Assembly: GCF_040939455.1 (NCBI RefSeq)
Contig: NC_134109.1
Coordinates: 50,248,001-50,312,000, forward strand
Direction: 5' to 3'
Source of the DNA: Microcebus murinus
Taxonomy: Eukaryota; Chordata; Mammalia; Primates; Cheirogaleidae
Length of the DNA stretch: 64,000 nt
Position numbers and translations under genes: made by a program. Shown here piece by piece: positions 39,941 through 51,800 of this stretch. A model generated the notes under the pieces. It did no database searches and had not been told where the DNA came from. It saw only the letters and a program-made list of their open reading frames with translations. The first letter of the stretch is position 1, and the number at the start of each line of letters is the position of its first letter.

Positions 39941-40139
39941 CTTGGGCCTGGTTATCTTCGGATCAAATGTCAAATGTGGTAAGAGCATGATAGGAAAGGA
40001 GAGAAAAGAGGAATAAGACACGGGAGTGTTCTGTGAAATTTCCCTTTAAAAAGTTTACAAGTGTTTGGTGTTTGGTTTAGGAGAAACAAATATGAAGCAA
40101 AAACAAATACACAAAATAAAATTTCATTGTTATTTTTAG

Positions 40140-40270
40140 GTGTCTTAAATGTTTATCTACGTTTGAAAGGGCAGACAACAATAGAAAATCCACTGTGGTC
40201 TTCAAGTGGGAATAAAGGACAACGATGGAACGAGGCTCATGTTAATATATATCCAATTACTTCATTTCAG
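40140..40270 (+). CDS. MDGA2: MDGA2 coding exon: MAM domain, third part
   Basis: Acceptor TTATTTTTAG ends at 40139 and donor GTAAGAAA starts at 40271. It is phase 1 in and phase 0 out, with 43 full codons. The protein begins [12 protein letters not shown] and ends YPITSFQ. L-x-V-Y-L and the [15 protein letters not shown] stretch match the conserved MAM core, where a tryptophan and the Q-x-W block are near-invariant. It is isolated between introns of 15.3 kb and 16.7 kb, both rich in inverted repeats. Confidence 0.96.
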
Positions 40271-41477
40271 GTAAGAAAATAGCAGTCATTTCTGCTAATA
40301 GATTGCTATGTGTGAGCACACATTAAAGGTGGATTTGAGCAAATATTAAAATATGAGTATTCAAATATTCTGTGATATGAGCATCACAAAAATCATGATT
40401 AAGCTTTCTTTAGTTCTAAAAGCTATTTTATAAAGAGAAATACCCTTTTCTTTTAGTAATTAACACCTAACAAGTTAATGTGTTTGAATAATTTTCTATC
40501 AAAATTCAAATGATTTGCCTGGAGAAAATATAATCCAGGCAAATTGCGATTCTCTAAAATCACATGCTTGTATTTTATTCCCTGAAGAAAAACAATATAG
40601 GTTTTTATAATAATGGAACTGGGTAATCGATTCTCAATTAACTTGTTTGAATTTTCCTTGATGGCATTTTATATACTTTTAACAAACTGTGTTACTTTGA
40701 GGTAATGTCATATCAGTAATTTATCACTTTGATTATCAAAGTCAGATAACTTTAAATAGGTTATTTTTCTTTGTTTTTATATAGAAAAAGAAGTAAGGCA
40801 TAGAGAGTTAGCTGTAAAGATATCATAGAAATTTAATGACTACAACAGTGGCCATCATAGATAGTGACATAGATAATAAAACTATTTCAATGGAGTTAAT
40901 AATATACTTTTAGTGATTTTAATAACTATATTAAAGTTATGAAATATGTATATGCCTGAATTATGTTTTCTCCAGGTGAATCATTTGAATTTTGATGGAA
41001 AATTATTCAAATATTTTTTAAATCTTTAAAATGTGCTAAAACATTTTCAAAATCTATGACACATAATATGTTCTCTATTTCTATGCCTTATTGTGAAAGG
41101 ATTCAAATCCATTTTATCACATTATATTTATAGCATTGGATGTTTCCTCTACTAGTGAATTTTAGTATGCATTTCATGGCATATGTTAGGGTATAGAAAA
41201 TCAGACATACTCCTATATGGCAATGTTTAATTGGTGAAATGCCTTTTTCTTATCATCTAATTCATAAAATTCTTTTTTTTAAGAATTGAACTCCAGCTAT
41301 GTCTGACTTTATTGTATAACATATCATAAAATTCCAGAAGGAAATGTTAAAAGGTCCTTTGCTTATAATTGGTGAAGGTGAACACTTTGTTACATGTTTC
41401 ATAGATCATTTAAAAACAGACACCAGTTTCAAAAAGGATTACGGATGGACTTTTGTTTTCATAATTTTTTTACTCAT
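40271..41477. other. Intron, no recognised feature
   Basis: No repeat or gene recognised. The 69-codon open stretch at 41344-41553 runs into the MIR-like repeat and is not supported. Confidence 0.5.
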
Positions 41478-41585
41478 AATAATAACAATAGCTACCATTT
41501 ATCTAGTGCTTACTGAAAGCCAAGCATTTTATAAAATACTGTATTGTATATGATCTCACTTAATTCTTTTATTTAAATTTCAGAA
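41478..41585 (-). repeat. MIR-like relic, antisense
   Basis: ATAATAACAATAGCTACCAT, TTATCTAGTGCTTACTGAAA and ATGATCTCACTTAATTCTTT match the reverse-complement MIR/L2 tail phrases (taacatttattgagcgctta...ctcatttaatcctcac). Confidence 0.6.
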
Positions 41586-41799
41586 TACAACATTTTGGTT
41601 ACATAAAATGCTTTGCCTCTCTCAAGCCAGAGCTACAAACTTGTCTTTTCCTAATCCATAAAATCCTAATTGCTTTAGAGATTGCACTTCTGAATTGAAG
41701 CAAGATGATAAAAATGCATACAGTCTGTCATTCACAATGGTAAAGAATAAGGGAATAAGAATAGCCAATTATCTACAAATACATCAATGATTGACTCCT

Positions 41800-42097
41800 G
41801 GTCAGATGTGGTGGGCTTACAGCTCTAATCTCAGCACTTTAAGAAGTTGAGGTGGGAGAATTGCTTAAGGCCAGGAGTTCGGGACCAGCCTGGGCAACAT
41901 AGTAAAACCTCATTTCTACAAAAAATTTTTTAAAAAATTAACTGGATGTAGGGGTGCATACCTGTAGTCCTAGCTGAGGTGGGAGGATTGCTTGAGCCCA
42001 GTTCAACGCTTCAGTGAGCTATAATGATGTTGCTGCACTCAAGTCTGGGCAATAGAGCAAGATCTTGACTCTGAAAAAAAAAAAAAAAAAAAAAAAA
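41800..42097 (+). mobile_element. Old AluJ-like SINE
   Basis: GGTCAGATGTGGTGGGCTTA, CAGCACTTTAAGAAGTTGAG, GGAGTTCGGGACCAGCCTGG and CAACATAGTAAAACCTCATT, then a second arm and a 24-A tail. It lacks the strepsirrhine linker and has lost most CpGs, so it is a pre-split AluJ type. Possible target-site duplication around GATTGACTCC (41789) and GATAGGCTCC (42099). Confidence 0.85.
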
Positions 42098-42419
42098 GAT
42101 AGGCTCCCATATGACTCTAGGAAAATAACAGAATCATTTTGTTTCTCAGAAGAACAATGCAATTGTTTATTAAAATTGAATCTATGGCAACATATCATTA
42201 AACTAAAGTGGGAAGACAGAATTCTAAAGCATTACTGATAAAAGTAGCCTTACCATTAAAATGCATTAAAGATCCTTCTTTCTAAAAGTTGTTATTATAG
42301 ACATATTTTTGCTTGCTACATGACTACCTCTCCAACACAAAATTAATACATTAAATACATACATAATAAAAACTTAAGAAAATATTTATGTTAATGTTAC
42401 CTTCAAGATAATTTTTATT

Positions 42420-42560
42420 GCTATTTACATCAGCTTAATGAATATTTATTGAGTGCCTTCAGCACAAACATAACCACAGACAATGGTTTGACAATACTTA
42501 TTGAGTTCCTACTGTATGCCAGGCACATTGCTAGGCATGAAGATTCAAAAATTTATTGTT
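42420..42560 (-). repeat. L2/MIR-like relic, antisense
   Basis: GAATATTTATTGAGTGCCTT, then CTTATTGAGTTCCTACTGTATGCCAGGCAC-type order (42500-42525) and GCTAGGCATGAAGATTC. This is the reverse complement of an L2 3' end, with the phrase occurring twice in tandem. Confidence 0.55.
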
Positions 42561-42701
42561 TATCTCAGATTGGTGGAAATATACATCTATACACATAAAT
42601 CACCTACTGCAACAATTGTAGTGATAGAGATACACACAAGGGTCTCTGAACACATCTAACCAAGAAGAAGAGTATGGGGGAGAGTCAAGAAAGGCTTATT
42701 G

Positions 42702-43032
42702 CCGGGCCCAGTGGCTCACGCCTGTAATCCTAGCCCTCTGGGAGGCTGAGGCAGGAGGATCGCTCAAGGTCAGGAGTTTGAAACCAGCCTGAGCAAGAGC
42801 GAGACCCTGTCTCTACTAAAAATTGAAAGAAATTAATTGACCAACTAAGAATATATATGCAAAAAAAAAAAATTAGCTGGGCATGGTGGCGCATGCCTGT
42901 AGTTCCAGCTACTTGGGAGGCTGAGGCAGGAGGATTGCTTGAGCCCAGGAGTTTGAGATTGCTGTGAGCTAGGTTGATGCTATGGCACTCTGGTCCAGGC
43001 AACAGAGTGAGACTCTGACTCAAAAAAAAAAA
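42702..43032 (+). mobile_element. Alu SINE (strepsirrhine type)
   Basis: From CCGGGCCCAGTGGCTCACGC to GAGACTCTGACTC and a short A tail, with the lemur-type linker. Target-site duplication AAGAAAGGCTTATTG at 42687-42701 and 43033-43047. The second arm lacks part of the GGCACTCACTCTAGCC box. Confidence 0.93.
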
Positions 43033-43047
43033 AAGAAAGGCTTATTG

Positions 43048-44230
43048 TATGAGGTGAAACCTGAACTGAGGAGAGGAATTGCAAAGCAGAGAAAGGGATA
43101 TCATTAATATTCCAGCAAAGTTCAGAGTAAACAAAAACATCAAGGTCATATTCCACAGAATATTCCAGAGAAACAGAAAGACATTTATCTGGAATTTAGT
43201 ACACAAAATAAATCAAAGATTGGGTCCTTAAGGAACCTAAGGAGCTTAGGTAAGGGGGAGTCATTAGAAGATTTTACTCAGGGCATGACATGGGACACCA
43301 CTCAGGTGGATTGTTATATGGAAGACTGATTCAAGGAGGGAAAATAGGGTTTGCAAACCAGTTAGGGAACCTTTGTAAAATACATATAACATATATTGAA
43401 AGGACAAACTAGGGAAGTGGTAAAAAGAAAAGAGAATGATTTCCCACATATAAAAAAAGGATGATATACCCAGATATAAAAACTAGCAACACATTTTTGT
43501 TTGAAATTTGGGAAGCAGCCCTGAATGACTAATAATTTTTGAGCTAGGGAGTCTTGAGTAATGTTTGTGCCATACATTACCTTAAATAACAAAAGAGGAA
43601 AAGAGACAAACTTCAGAGATGTATATGGTTACTTCTATTTGGGGCATGTTCATATAAAATGTCTATGGAATTTTTTTTTTTTTAAACGTGCAAAATGTTG
43701 TTATATATGTTCATCTGAAGTTTGGGGGACAGAAATTTGTGAACCATCAGATTGCATGTGCTACCTAAAACTGTACGAGTTGATATTAATAAAAGAAAGT
43801 ATATATATATAAACAGTGATTAAAAGAAGGAACCATCCAAAGCACTAATCAATCATTAAGATGAACTATGGAAGAGGAGCCAAATCCTAAGTAATATTTT
43901 TCAAAGTTGAAAGGAAAGAGAGCTAGATGTCCATGCAATTTAAAGACAGTGAAACTCAAATTGGAAATTAGGTTCAGTTCAAGGGACTAGTCATTAGGAA
44001 GAAATTGATAAACTTCGAATAGTTTCAGTTGAGTTACAGAGGCAAAAGCCACATTTATAAGTAGATACAAAGAGTGTCTACTCTTGAGAAATTTGGCATG
44101 ATGATAAATAAATTTAAAAAATCACCATGTTAACTCAAATTGTTTCACTGTTCAAAATTAATAGAAAGCCCTATGGGCAAATATAAAATTATTATATAAT
44201 TTACTCAAATAGTTATTTTCCTCCTATCGC
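43048..44230. other. Intron, no recognised feature
   Basis: No supported gene. Open stretches on both strands at 43264-43812 have no recognisable product. Confidence 0.5.
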
Positions 44231-44438
44231 TTTTTTTTTTTTTTTTTTTTTTGAGGCAGAGTCTCACTCTTTTGCCCAGACTAGAGTGTCGTGGCTTCAG
44301 CCTAGCTCACAGCAACCTCAAACTCCTGGGCTCAAGCAATCCTTTAGAGACGGGGTCTCATTCTTGCTCAGGCTGGTCTCAACAATCCGCCCGCCTCAGT
44401 CTCCCAGGATTACAGGCAAGACCCACTGTGCCTGGCCT
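44231..44438 (-). mobile_element. Alu SINE, antisense, internally deleted
   Basis: T tract, TTGAGGCAGAGTCTCACTCT, CTAGCTCACAGCAACCTCAA, then directly TAGAGACGGGGTCTCATTCT and CCAGGATTACAGGC. The second-arm start and the whole linker between CAAGCAATCC and TTTAGAGACGG are missing, leaving about 208 bp. Flanking CTATCGC/CCATCAC may be a decayed target-site duplication. Confidence 0.88.
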
Positions 44439-44949
44439 TCCCATCACTTTTTTCACAGTAGAAAAATGCAGATTTTATTTTGTGTTACATTGTTTTTGCA
44501 AGGAAATCAACTTCTTTATTTAGGATGCTACAACAGGCAGATTCCTGAAAGGAGTGCCCCCTGAATACAAATAATGAGAGGAGTTTCAGAAGGGAAAGAA
44601 AAGAAGCTGAAGGTGGGCTCTAGAGTCCATTGCCTTCATATTCCCAGAATGGTTGATTAAAAGAAGAAACTTCAAGAAGTGAGTTCATTGTTTGTTACCA
44701 GGAAGCATGATGACAATGTGAATTCAGAGCAGAAAGTTTTTACAGTTCACTTGAACGACAGGTTTTCTGCAGCCTCGGGGATTTACATAATAAATTCACA
44801 AAAAGACATGTACAAGAATGTTCAAAGGAGATGTTCAAGAATGTTCAAATGAATAAAACTTTATGTATAATGGTCCAAACCTTGGAAAACTCTCCCTGCT
44901 ATACTCAGTTCATCTGCTCATTCCAACTGAGAAACCAGACTGGTTTATA
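44439..44949. other. Intron, no recognised feature
   Basis: Contains a short near-repeat of CAAGAATGTTCAAA at 44813-44850. Nothing else supported. Confidence 0.45.
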
Positions 44950-46625
44950 TGTTGGTGCTCAGTGTAGTTATCATTTCTGATATTCTTTGTACCTCTTTAT
45001 AGATCCATATTTTCATCTAATATCAATTTTATTTCATTTGAAAGACTTTCTTTAACATTTCGTGTAGTGTGAGTCTGTTGAAGATGAATTACTTTCACCT
45101 TTTGTACTTCTGAAAAAGTCTATTTCTACTTTATTTTTTGAAATATAATTCCCCCCCTGAATATAGCATTTTAGTTTTTCCTTTTGGAACTTTTATGATA
45201 TTGTTCCACTGTTGTCTTGTTTGCATTGTTTCCAAGAATAAATTTGTGGATATGCTTATATTTATTCTTCTTATGCAATGTGACTTTTTTTCCTCTGGTT
45301 GCTTTTAAGATTTTCCTTATCACTGGTTTTTAGAAATTTGTTTATGATGTTATTGGGTGTATTTTTCTTCATTTTTTACATATTTGGGGGTTCATTGAAC
45401 TTCTTGGATTTGTGGATTTATAGTTTTCACAAAAGTGAGGATTTTCTAGCTAATGTTTCTTCAAATAATTCTGCTATCCCTTTTCTCCTTTGAAGTTCCC
45501 AATCAGACACATAAAAGCCCCCTGAAAGAGTCATACAGGTCATTGAGGCTTTTTTCATTAGTTTTTTCTACTTGTGTTTAGTTTTGGATAGTTTCTATTC
45601 TGTCTTCACGTTCACTAACCATTTCTTCTGTTACGTCTAATCTGCCTTCAGTCCTATTCAGTGTGCTTTTCATATCAGCTGTTAGACTTTTCATCTCTCT
45701 ATAAGTTCAATTTGGGTATTTTTAGAGAATGTGTTTATGTCTCTAGTTAATGTTTTCAACATATAAAATCCAGTAATAATAATAACTGTTTTAAGTCATT
45801 ATCTGCCAGTGCTAATATCTATATCAGTTTTGGGTTGTTTATTATTGGTTGATTTTTCTTCTCATTATGGGTCATTAGTTTCCTGCTTCTTTGTAAATCT
45901 GGTCAATTGGGTGGGTACTAGACATTGTGAATTTTATGTTGACAGATGTTGGCTATTTCTGTATTCGTGTAAATATTCTTAGACTTTTTGAGGGATGTAG
46001 TTAAGTTATGTGGAAACAGTCTGATCATTTTAGGTCTTGCTTTTAAGATCTGTTAGATGAAACTAGAGTAGTGTTTGGTATAGGGCTAATTATTTTTTAC
46101 TACTGAGGCAAAAGTATTCTGAGTACTTTACCCAATGTCCCATGAATTATGAGGTTTTTCATTGTGGTTGGTAGGAACAGTCACTGTTCTCAGTCTTGTG
46201 TAGGCAGGCACTCTTAACTCAAATTCATGTTGCTGGTTCTTTCCCAGGTGTTGAGTAATTTCCTTATTTCATGTCCTGATCAGTGTTCTACTTAATACTC
46301 AAGGGGACTCTTGGCATTCTCTTTCTCTCTCTCTCAACTCTTTTTTTTCTGGTATTCTACTCTAAATAATTTAGCTATCTTGGTCTACTTAGACTTTCAA
46401 CCCCATCTCCTCAACTTGGGTTTTCTACCAGGCTTCACCTTGGTTCCTTCTACTTACACCATGGCCTATAAACTCTGTATAAGGCAATCACAGGTCTTAC
46501 CTTGTTTGATTCCTACCTCTCAGGAATCCTTGTTTTTCATGTACTGAACACTGTTAGTTCATATACTTTGTCCAGTTATTTGGTTGTTTCAGATGGAAAA
46601 ATAAATCTGGTGCATTTTAATCTAT
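44950..46625 (-). mobile_element. HAL1/L1M-type element relic (5' UTR and ORF1 region), antisense
   Basis: Plus-strand phrases GTGTGAGTCTGTTGAAGATG, GATTTTCCTTATCACTGGTT, TTCATTGAACTTCTTGGATT and GGGTCATTAGTTTCCTGCTT, then CATGAATTATGAGGTTTTTC and TCAACTTGGGTTTTCTACC, are the reverse complement of the ORF1 and 5' UTR of HAL1/old L1. Relative to 37130-39065 it is in the opposite orientation. The open stretches in it are chance. Confidence 0.65.
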
Positions 46626-47004
46626 TCTTCATTGAAGCAAATCATAAGTAAGATTTTAAATTGATATATTTTAAGCTATTTAAATTATCAATGAAAAATG
46701 AAGATCAATAAAATAGTATTTATTTTATTTATTTTTAATTTTATTTTCATATATATGTTCATTTCCTAACATATTTCTACTTGCATTGGCTTGCCACTTT
46801 CTTTTATTTCATTAACCTTACTTTTTTGTAGAAATATGAAACACAACTAAATAATCCCATGTCACTTTTTTATTTTTATTGTATTTTGTTTTGAACTTTC
46901 TTGAATTATTTCATAGAAAGTCTTTTTTACCCCCAAATCATTTATAATCTACCAAGCTTTTCAAAATACCTTCATTGAGAAAATCACTTTTAACAAAGGA
47001 ATAT

Positions 47005-47137
47005 AGGAAGGAAGGAAGGAAGGAAGGAAGGAAGGAAGGAAGGAAGGAAGGAAGGAAGGAAGGAAGGAAGGAAGGAAGGAAGGAAGGGAGGGAGGGAGGG
47101 AGGGAGGGAGGGAGGGAAGGAGGGAGGGAGGGCGGGA
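47005..47137. repeat. (GGAA)n/(GGGA)n purine tract
   Basis: About 20 AAGG units followed by about 12 AGGG units, nearly 133 bases of pure purine on the plus strand. The Glu-Gly-Arg-Lys and Leu-Pro-Ser-Phe open frames on the two strands are only the translated tandem repeat. GGAA microsatellites can bind ETS-family factors, but nothing here shows function. Confidence 0.97.
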
Positions 47138-47204
47138 GGACCAAGAGCAGTGGCTAACACTCTGGAGGACAGAGTGAGACTCTGTCTCAAAAAAAAAAAA
47201 AAAA
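47138..47204 (+). mobile_element. Alu remnant with large internal deletion
   Basis: AAGAGCAGTGGCTAACACTC (Alu 5' end) is joined directly to TGGAGGACAGAGTGAGACTC (Alu 3' end) and an A tail. About 250 bp of the Alu is missing. The purine tract abuts its 5' end. Confidence 0.7.
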
Positions 47205-48487
47205 GATTTAAATCTAAGACCTGAAACTATGAAAAGAAAACTTTGGGGAATGCTTCAGGACACTGATCTGAGCAAGGACTTCTTGAGTAATATCCCAAAG
47301 AACCAAAGCAACTCGAACAAGTGGGATAGGACTTTATCAAGCTAAAATGCTTCTGCAAAGGAACCAATCAACAGAAGAGACAACCCACAGAATGGGAGAA
47401 AATATTTTCAAACTATGCATCTGACAAGGCATTAATAACTAGAATATGTAAGGAGCTCCAACAATTTAGTAGGAAAAAATTAAGTAATCTGATTTTAAAA
47501 TGGGGAAGGGATCCCGAATAGCCATTTCTCGACGGAAGACATACAAAAAATGGCCAACAGATATATGATAAAAAGCTCAAATGATTAGTCATCAAAGAAG
47601 TGCAAATCAAAACTACACTGAGATGTCATCTCAGCCAAATTAAAAAGGTTTTTACAAAAAGACCAGCAATAATAAATGCTAGTGAGGATGTGGAGAAAAG
47701 GTATCCCTTGTCCACTCTTGATGGAAATGTCAATTAGTGCAATCATTATGAAGAATAGTATGGAGGTTCTTCAAAAAAACTAAAATTAGAATTACCATGG
47801 GACCCAGCAATCCCATTTCTGAGTATATATCCAAGGGAAGGGGATTCTGTATATCAAAAAGATATCTGTTAAACAAGGTGTTTAGTCTGAAAAAAATTTA
47901 GAATCAACCTAAGTGCCCATCAATGGATGAATTGATAAAAAAAAATTGTGATACAGATACACATGGAATATTATAAATCCATAAGAAAATAATGAAATCC
48001 TGCCATTTGCAACAATATAGATGACACTGAAGAACATCATGTTAAATAAAATAAGCCAAGCACAGAAAGACCAATCTTATATATTCTCACTCATATATGG
48101 GAACTAAATATTAAAAACAATGGATCTCCTGGGGACAGAGAGTAGAATGATAGTTACAGGAGGCTGGGAGGGTAGAGGAGGAGGGGGGGGGATAAAAGGT
48201 GAATGGGTAATGGGTGTAAACATATAGTTTGACAGAATGAACAATATTTGATAATATAACAAAGTGACTATAGTCAACAATAAGTTATGGTATATTTTAT
48301 AAAAACTAAAGAGTGAAATTGAAATGTTCCTAACACAAAGATATGTTAAATGCCTAATGTGATGGATACCTCAATTACCCTGATTTGATTAATTCATACT
48401 GTATGCCCATATCAAAACATCACTTGTACCCTATAAAGATATACAACTATTATGTACTCATATAATTAAAAGTAAAAAGTTTAAAAA
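47205..48487 (+). mobile_element. 5'-truncated L1 (ORF2 C terminus to 3' end), older copy
   Basis: Begins GATTTAAATCTAAGACCTGA right after the Alu A tail. It runs through CTCATATATGGGAACTAAAT and AACATCACTTGTACCCTATAAA-type 3' end (48415-48438) to an AATTAAAAGTAAAAAG tail. It resembles the 5195-7630 copy, including the TTAATTCATACTGTATGC phrase, so both belong to the same older subfamily. Confidence 0.87.
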
Positions 48488-48774
48488 AATCCTTAAAAAC
48501 CAAAAATACTTTCTTTGATATATAATTTCTTATAGGAAGGCACAATATCAATTAAAATACAAATATATTACCATATAAATTAAGTTGTGAAAAGTTTTAA
48601 TATTAGCTTAATGTAGCTTTAATGTAGCTTTCTCGCATTTAAGGATGTATTTAATTCAAATGAAAGGTGTATCTCTTACCTCTTGGAATTTTAAATGAGA
48701 TATAAGGAACTTTGAGCCTCTATTTCACCAACAGTTATGGTGTTTTATTTGTTTGGAGTTGCATGTATTTTTCT
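48488..48774. other. Intron, no recognised feature
   Basis: Short gap between two L1 insertions. Contains the tandem phrase AATGTAGCTTTAATGTAGCTTT. Confidence 0.5.
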
Positions 48775-49585
48775 TTTTTCCAGCATATTGTGGGGGTACA
48801 AATGTTAAGGTTATGTATATTGCCTTTGCTCCCCTCCTGCCCCCCGCCTCTCCAGTCAGAGCTTCAAGCATGTCCATCCCCCAGTTGGTGTGCATCGCAC
48901 TCATTATGTATGTATATACCCATCCCCTCCCCTACCCACCTGCCTGACACCCAATAAATGTTATTCCTGTATGTCCACTTAGGTGTTGATCAGTTAATAC
49001 CAATTTGCTGGTGAGTACACGTGTGCTTATTTTTCCATTCTTGGGATACTGCACTTAATAGAATGGATTCCAGCTCTAGCCAGGAAAATACAAGAGGTGC
49101 TATATCACCATTGTTTCTTATAGCCGAACAGTACTCCATGGTATACATTTACCACATTTTATTAATCCACTCATGTATTGATGGGCACTTGAGTTGTTTA
49201 CACATCTTTGCAATTGTGAATTGTGCTGCTGTAAACATTCACGTGCTGGTGTCTTTTTCATAGAGTAACTATTGTTCTTTTCGGTAGATGCCCAGTAATG
49301 GTATTGCTGGATCAAATGGTAGATCTACTTGTATCTCTTTAAGGTATCTCCATATTGCTTTCCACAGAGGCTGAACTAGTTTGCAGTCCCACCAGCAATG
49401 TAGGAGAGTTCCTATCTCTCCACATCCATGCCAACATTTATCGTTTTGGGACTTGTTAATAAAGGCCATTCTCACTGGAGATAAGTGATATCTCATTGTG
49501 GTTTTGATTTGCATTTCCCTGATGATTAGAGATGTTGAGCATTTTTTCATATGTTTGTTGGCCATTATTTTGTCTTCTTTTGGAA
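48775..49585 (-). mobile_element. L1 3' end and ORF2 C terminus, antisense, of a rearranged L1
   Basis: Starts CCAGCATATTGTGGGGGTAC (complement of the lemur L1 3' end, after a short T run). A 98-codon minus-strand open frame (49565 to 49269) carries [20 protein letters not shown] and [20 protein letters not shown], the ORF2 C-terminal cysteine-containing region. At about 49585 it switches to plus-strand L1 from further upstream in the element. Confidence 0.88.
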
Positions 49586-50385
49586 AGACTCCTTGAATTG
49601 ATAAATGAATTCAGTAGTCTCGGGATACAAAATCAATACACACAAATCAGAGGCATTCATATATATCAACAACAGTCAGTGAGAACCAACTCAAATACTC
49701 AATTTCCTTCAAAACAGCAACAAAGAAAATAAAGTACCTAAGAATATATTTAACTAAGGAGGTAGAAGACCTCTACAGGGAGAACTATGAAACACTGAAG
49801 AAGGAAATAGCAGAGGATGTAAACAGGTGGAAGACCATACCATGCTCATGGGTCGGCAGAATCAACATTGTTAAAATGTCTATACTACCCAAAGTGATCT
49901 ACAGAGTCAATGAAATCCCTATCAAAATACCATCATCATTTTTCACAGATACAGAAAAAATAATTTTATACTTCGTTTGGAACCAGAGAAGACCCCATAT
50001 AGCAAAAGCAATCCTAGGCAATAAAAACAAAATGGGCGGTATCAATTTACCAGACTTCAAACTATACTACAAGGTAACTAAAAAAGCTTGGGACTGGCAC
50101 AAGAACAGGGACATTGACCAGTGGAACAGAACAGAGACCAGAGAACAGAACATTGACCAGTGGAACAGAACAGAGAACCCAGATATAAAGCCATCCTCGT
50201 ATAGCCACCTAATCTGACAAAGTAGACAAAAACATACACTGGGGAAAAGAATCCTTATTCAATAAATGGTTCTGGGAAAACTGGATAGCCACATATAGAA
50301 GACTGAAACAGGATCCACATCTTTCCTTTCACAAAAATCTACTCACGCTGGGTAACAGACTTGAACCTTAGGTGTGAAACTAATA
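49586..50385 (+). mobile_element. L1 post-RT region, inverted 5' piece of the same L1
   Basis: Starts CTCCTTGAATTGATAAATGA and contains a 113-codon open frame (49876-50217) with [20 protein letters not shown] and [19 protein letters not shown], the ORF2 region that follows the RT domain. It ends near TTAGGTGTGAAAC. It contains a 39-bp-period tandem duplication at 50111-50176. Confidence 0.88.
50111..50176 (+). repeat. Short tandem duplication inside L1
   Basis: The 26-27-bp phrase starting CATTGACCAGTGGAACAGAA occurs twice, at 50111-50137 and 50150-50176, a 39-bp period. The two copies are identical, so the duplication is probably recent or slippage-derived. Confidence 0.85.
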
Positions 50386-51210
50386 TATAATATAATATAG
50401 TGTTAGTCTTATAATGTCACTTAATTTTTCAATCTATACCAAGGAAAATATTTAACTATCCCTTTTAATGCTTTACTTCTTTCATGGTATAATCCAAATG
50501 TTTCCCAATGGTAAATTATAAGAGACATTATGAGACACAAAGTACTCTACATTTTCTTAGTTTAGGTGAAAGGGAATCTGGAGTTCTTCTCCTCTTACAT
50601 CCTCATTCAAAGATTTGGAAATAGGTTTTGAAACAATTATGATACAAATACTTAACACTAAATAGGGACTGGAAAAGAGATTATAGTATTCTCATTACAT
50701 CATGCTGCCTTTATGTTCTAACTACTATTAATAATAATCTAGAAAATGCTGTCCTCGTTAGTAGACATTAAATGCTCATGTAGCATATCTGGAATTCTAA
50801 GCCAAATTCCAGGGCAATTGTATAAACATGATGATGGCTCCTGAATTAACCACTGAACACATTTTCTAATTGCAGCTCACATGCAGTCTATTTCTTTCTG
50901 TGTTTGCCAACAGTCAAAATCTCATGTTATTATTTCAGATTAGAAGTTTTGACAACTAATTGACATTTATCCAGAAAGTTGAACTGGCAGAATCTTCTGT
51001 GGATAAACTCCCTGTTAATATTTGGGATAGTTTCCCCAGGCAAAAAGCCAAGGCAATCCACTGAGTCTATTATGTTGCCTCTCTTCCAATTTCATTTATA
51101 ACGGTTGAGGATAGTTCAGTTATTTGTTGAACCAGTAATAAAATAAAGGTAGCATTATTAATGCTAATAGCTATTTTCAAATATATATGTATCCTTTAGT
51201 TTTTCAAAAT
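50386..51210. other. Intron, no recognised feature
   Basis: AT-rich unique-looking sequence with nothing supported. Confidence 0.5.
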
Positions 51211-51215
51211 GGTAT

Positions 51216-51374
51216 ACACCTGTGGTTCTCAATTCCCAGGCCGCAGACCAGTGGTGGTTGTGGCCTGTCAGGGACCTGGTCACAGAGCTCCGCCACGCCC
51301 CGACCCCATCCGTGGAAAAATTGTCCTCCATGAAACTGGCCCTTGGTACCAAAAAGGTTGGGGCCCACTGATAC
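51216..51374. mobile_element. Short hAT-like DNA transposon relic
   Basis: A GC-rich 155-bp island runs from TGTGGTTCTCAATTCCCAGG, CCGCAGACCAGTGGTGG and GGCCTGTCAGGGACCTGG to CGTGGAAAAATTGTCCTCCA and AAAAAGGTTGGGGCCCACTG. Its ends are imperfect inverted repeats (GTGGTTCTCAATTC against GTGGGCCCCAAC), and ATACAC(C)TG flanks it on both sides. It resembles a common internally deleted non-autonomous element of primate genomes, probably hAT class. The overlapping open stretches of 140 and 119 codons (51204-51702) are not genes. Confidence 0.55.
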
Positions 51375-51800
51375 ACTGTCAGTTTTCACACTACGTTCTT
51401 GGGCTTTTTGCATAGCCTTAGGTGTGATGATTAGAAGTTCTTTGTCTTTTTTCAGGAAGAAAATATGTTGTGAACATTTGCAGAAGGCACCATTAACAAT
51501 AGTCAGATCATCAGAAATGCATTGTATTCTTTGTTTCCCCTGTTTACTTTTACTCATTAGTGCTGCAAGTAGCTTGTCTTTTCTTGCTGAGAAATTATAT
51601 TTGAACACAAGCTTTAATAGCACCATCTCTATATTGACATCTACATATGCTTTAAAGCATTATAACGTGTGTAAGAAACTGACCGTTGGTGAATTGAAAT
51701 AATTTTGTATAGTATAATTCTAATGCAGAAGTCCACATAATTTTTTAATTCCAATTTGAATTTTCTCAAGAGTTTCTTTTCTGATTACATGATATTTCTT

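Noticed and set aside
46990..47137. Possible CRISPR-like array from regular spacing
   Set aside because: Plain 4-bp microsatellite in a primate genome; no spacers.
46938..47190. Leu-Pro-Ser-Phe and Glu-Gly-Arg-Lys repeat proteins on opposite strands
   Set aside because: They are translations of the GGAA/GGGA tandem repeat with no coding context.
51204..51702. Overlapping 140- and 119-codon open stretches on opposite strands
   Set aside because: They start in the hAT-like relic and run into unique intron; no domain, no splice context.
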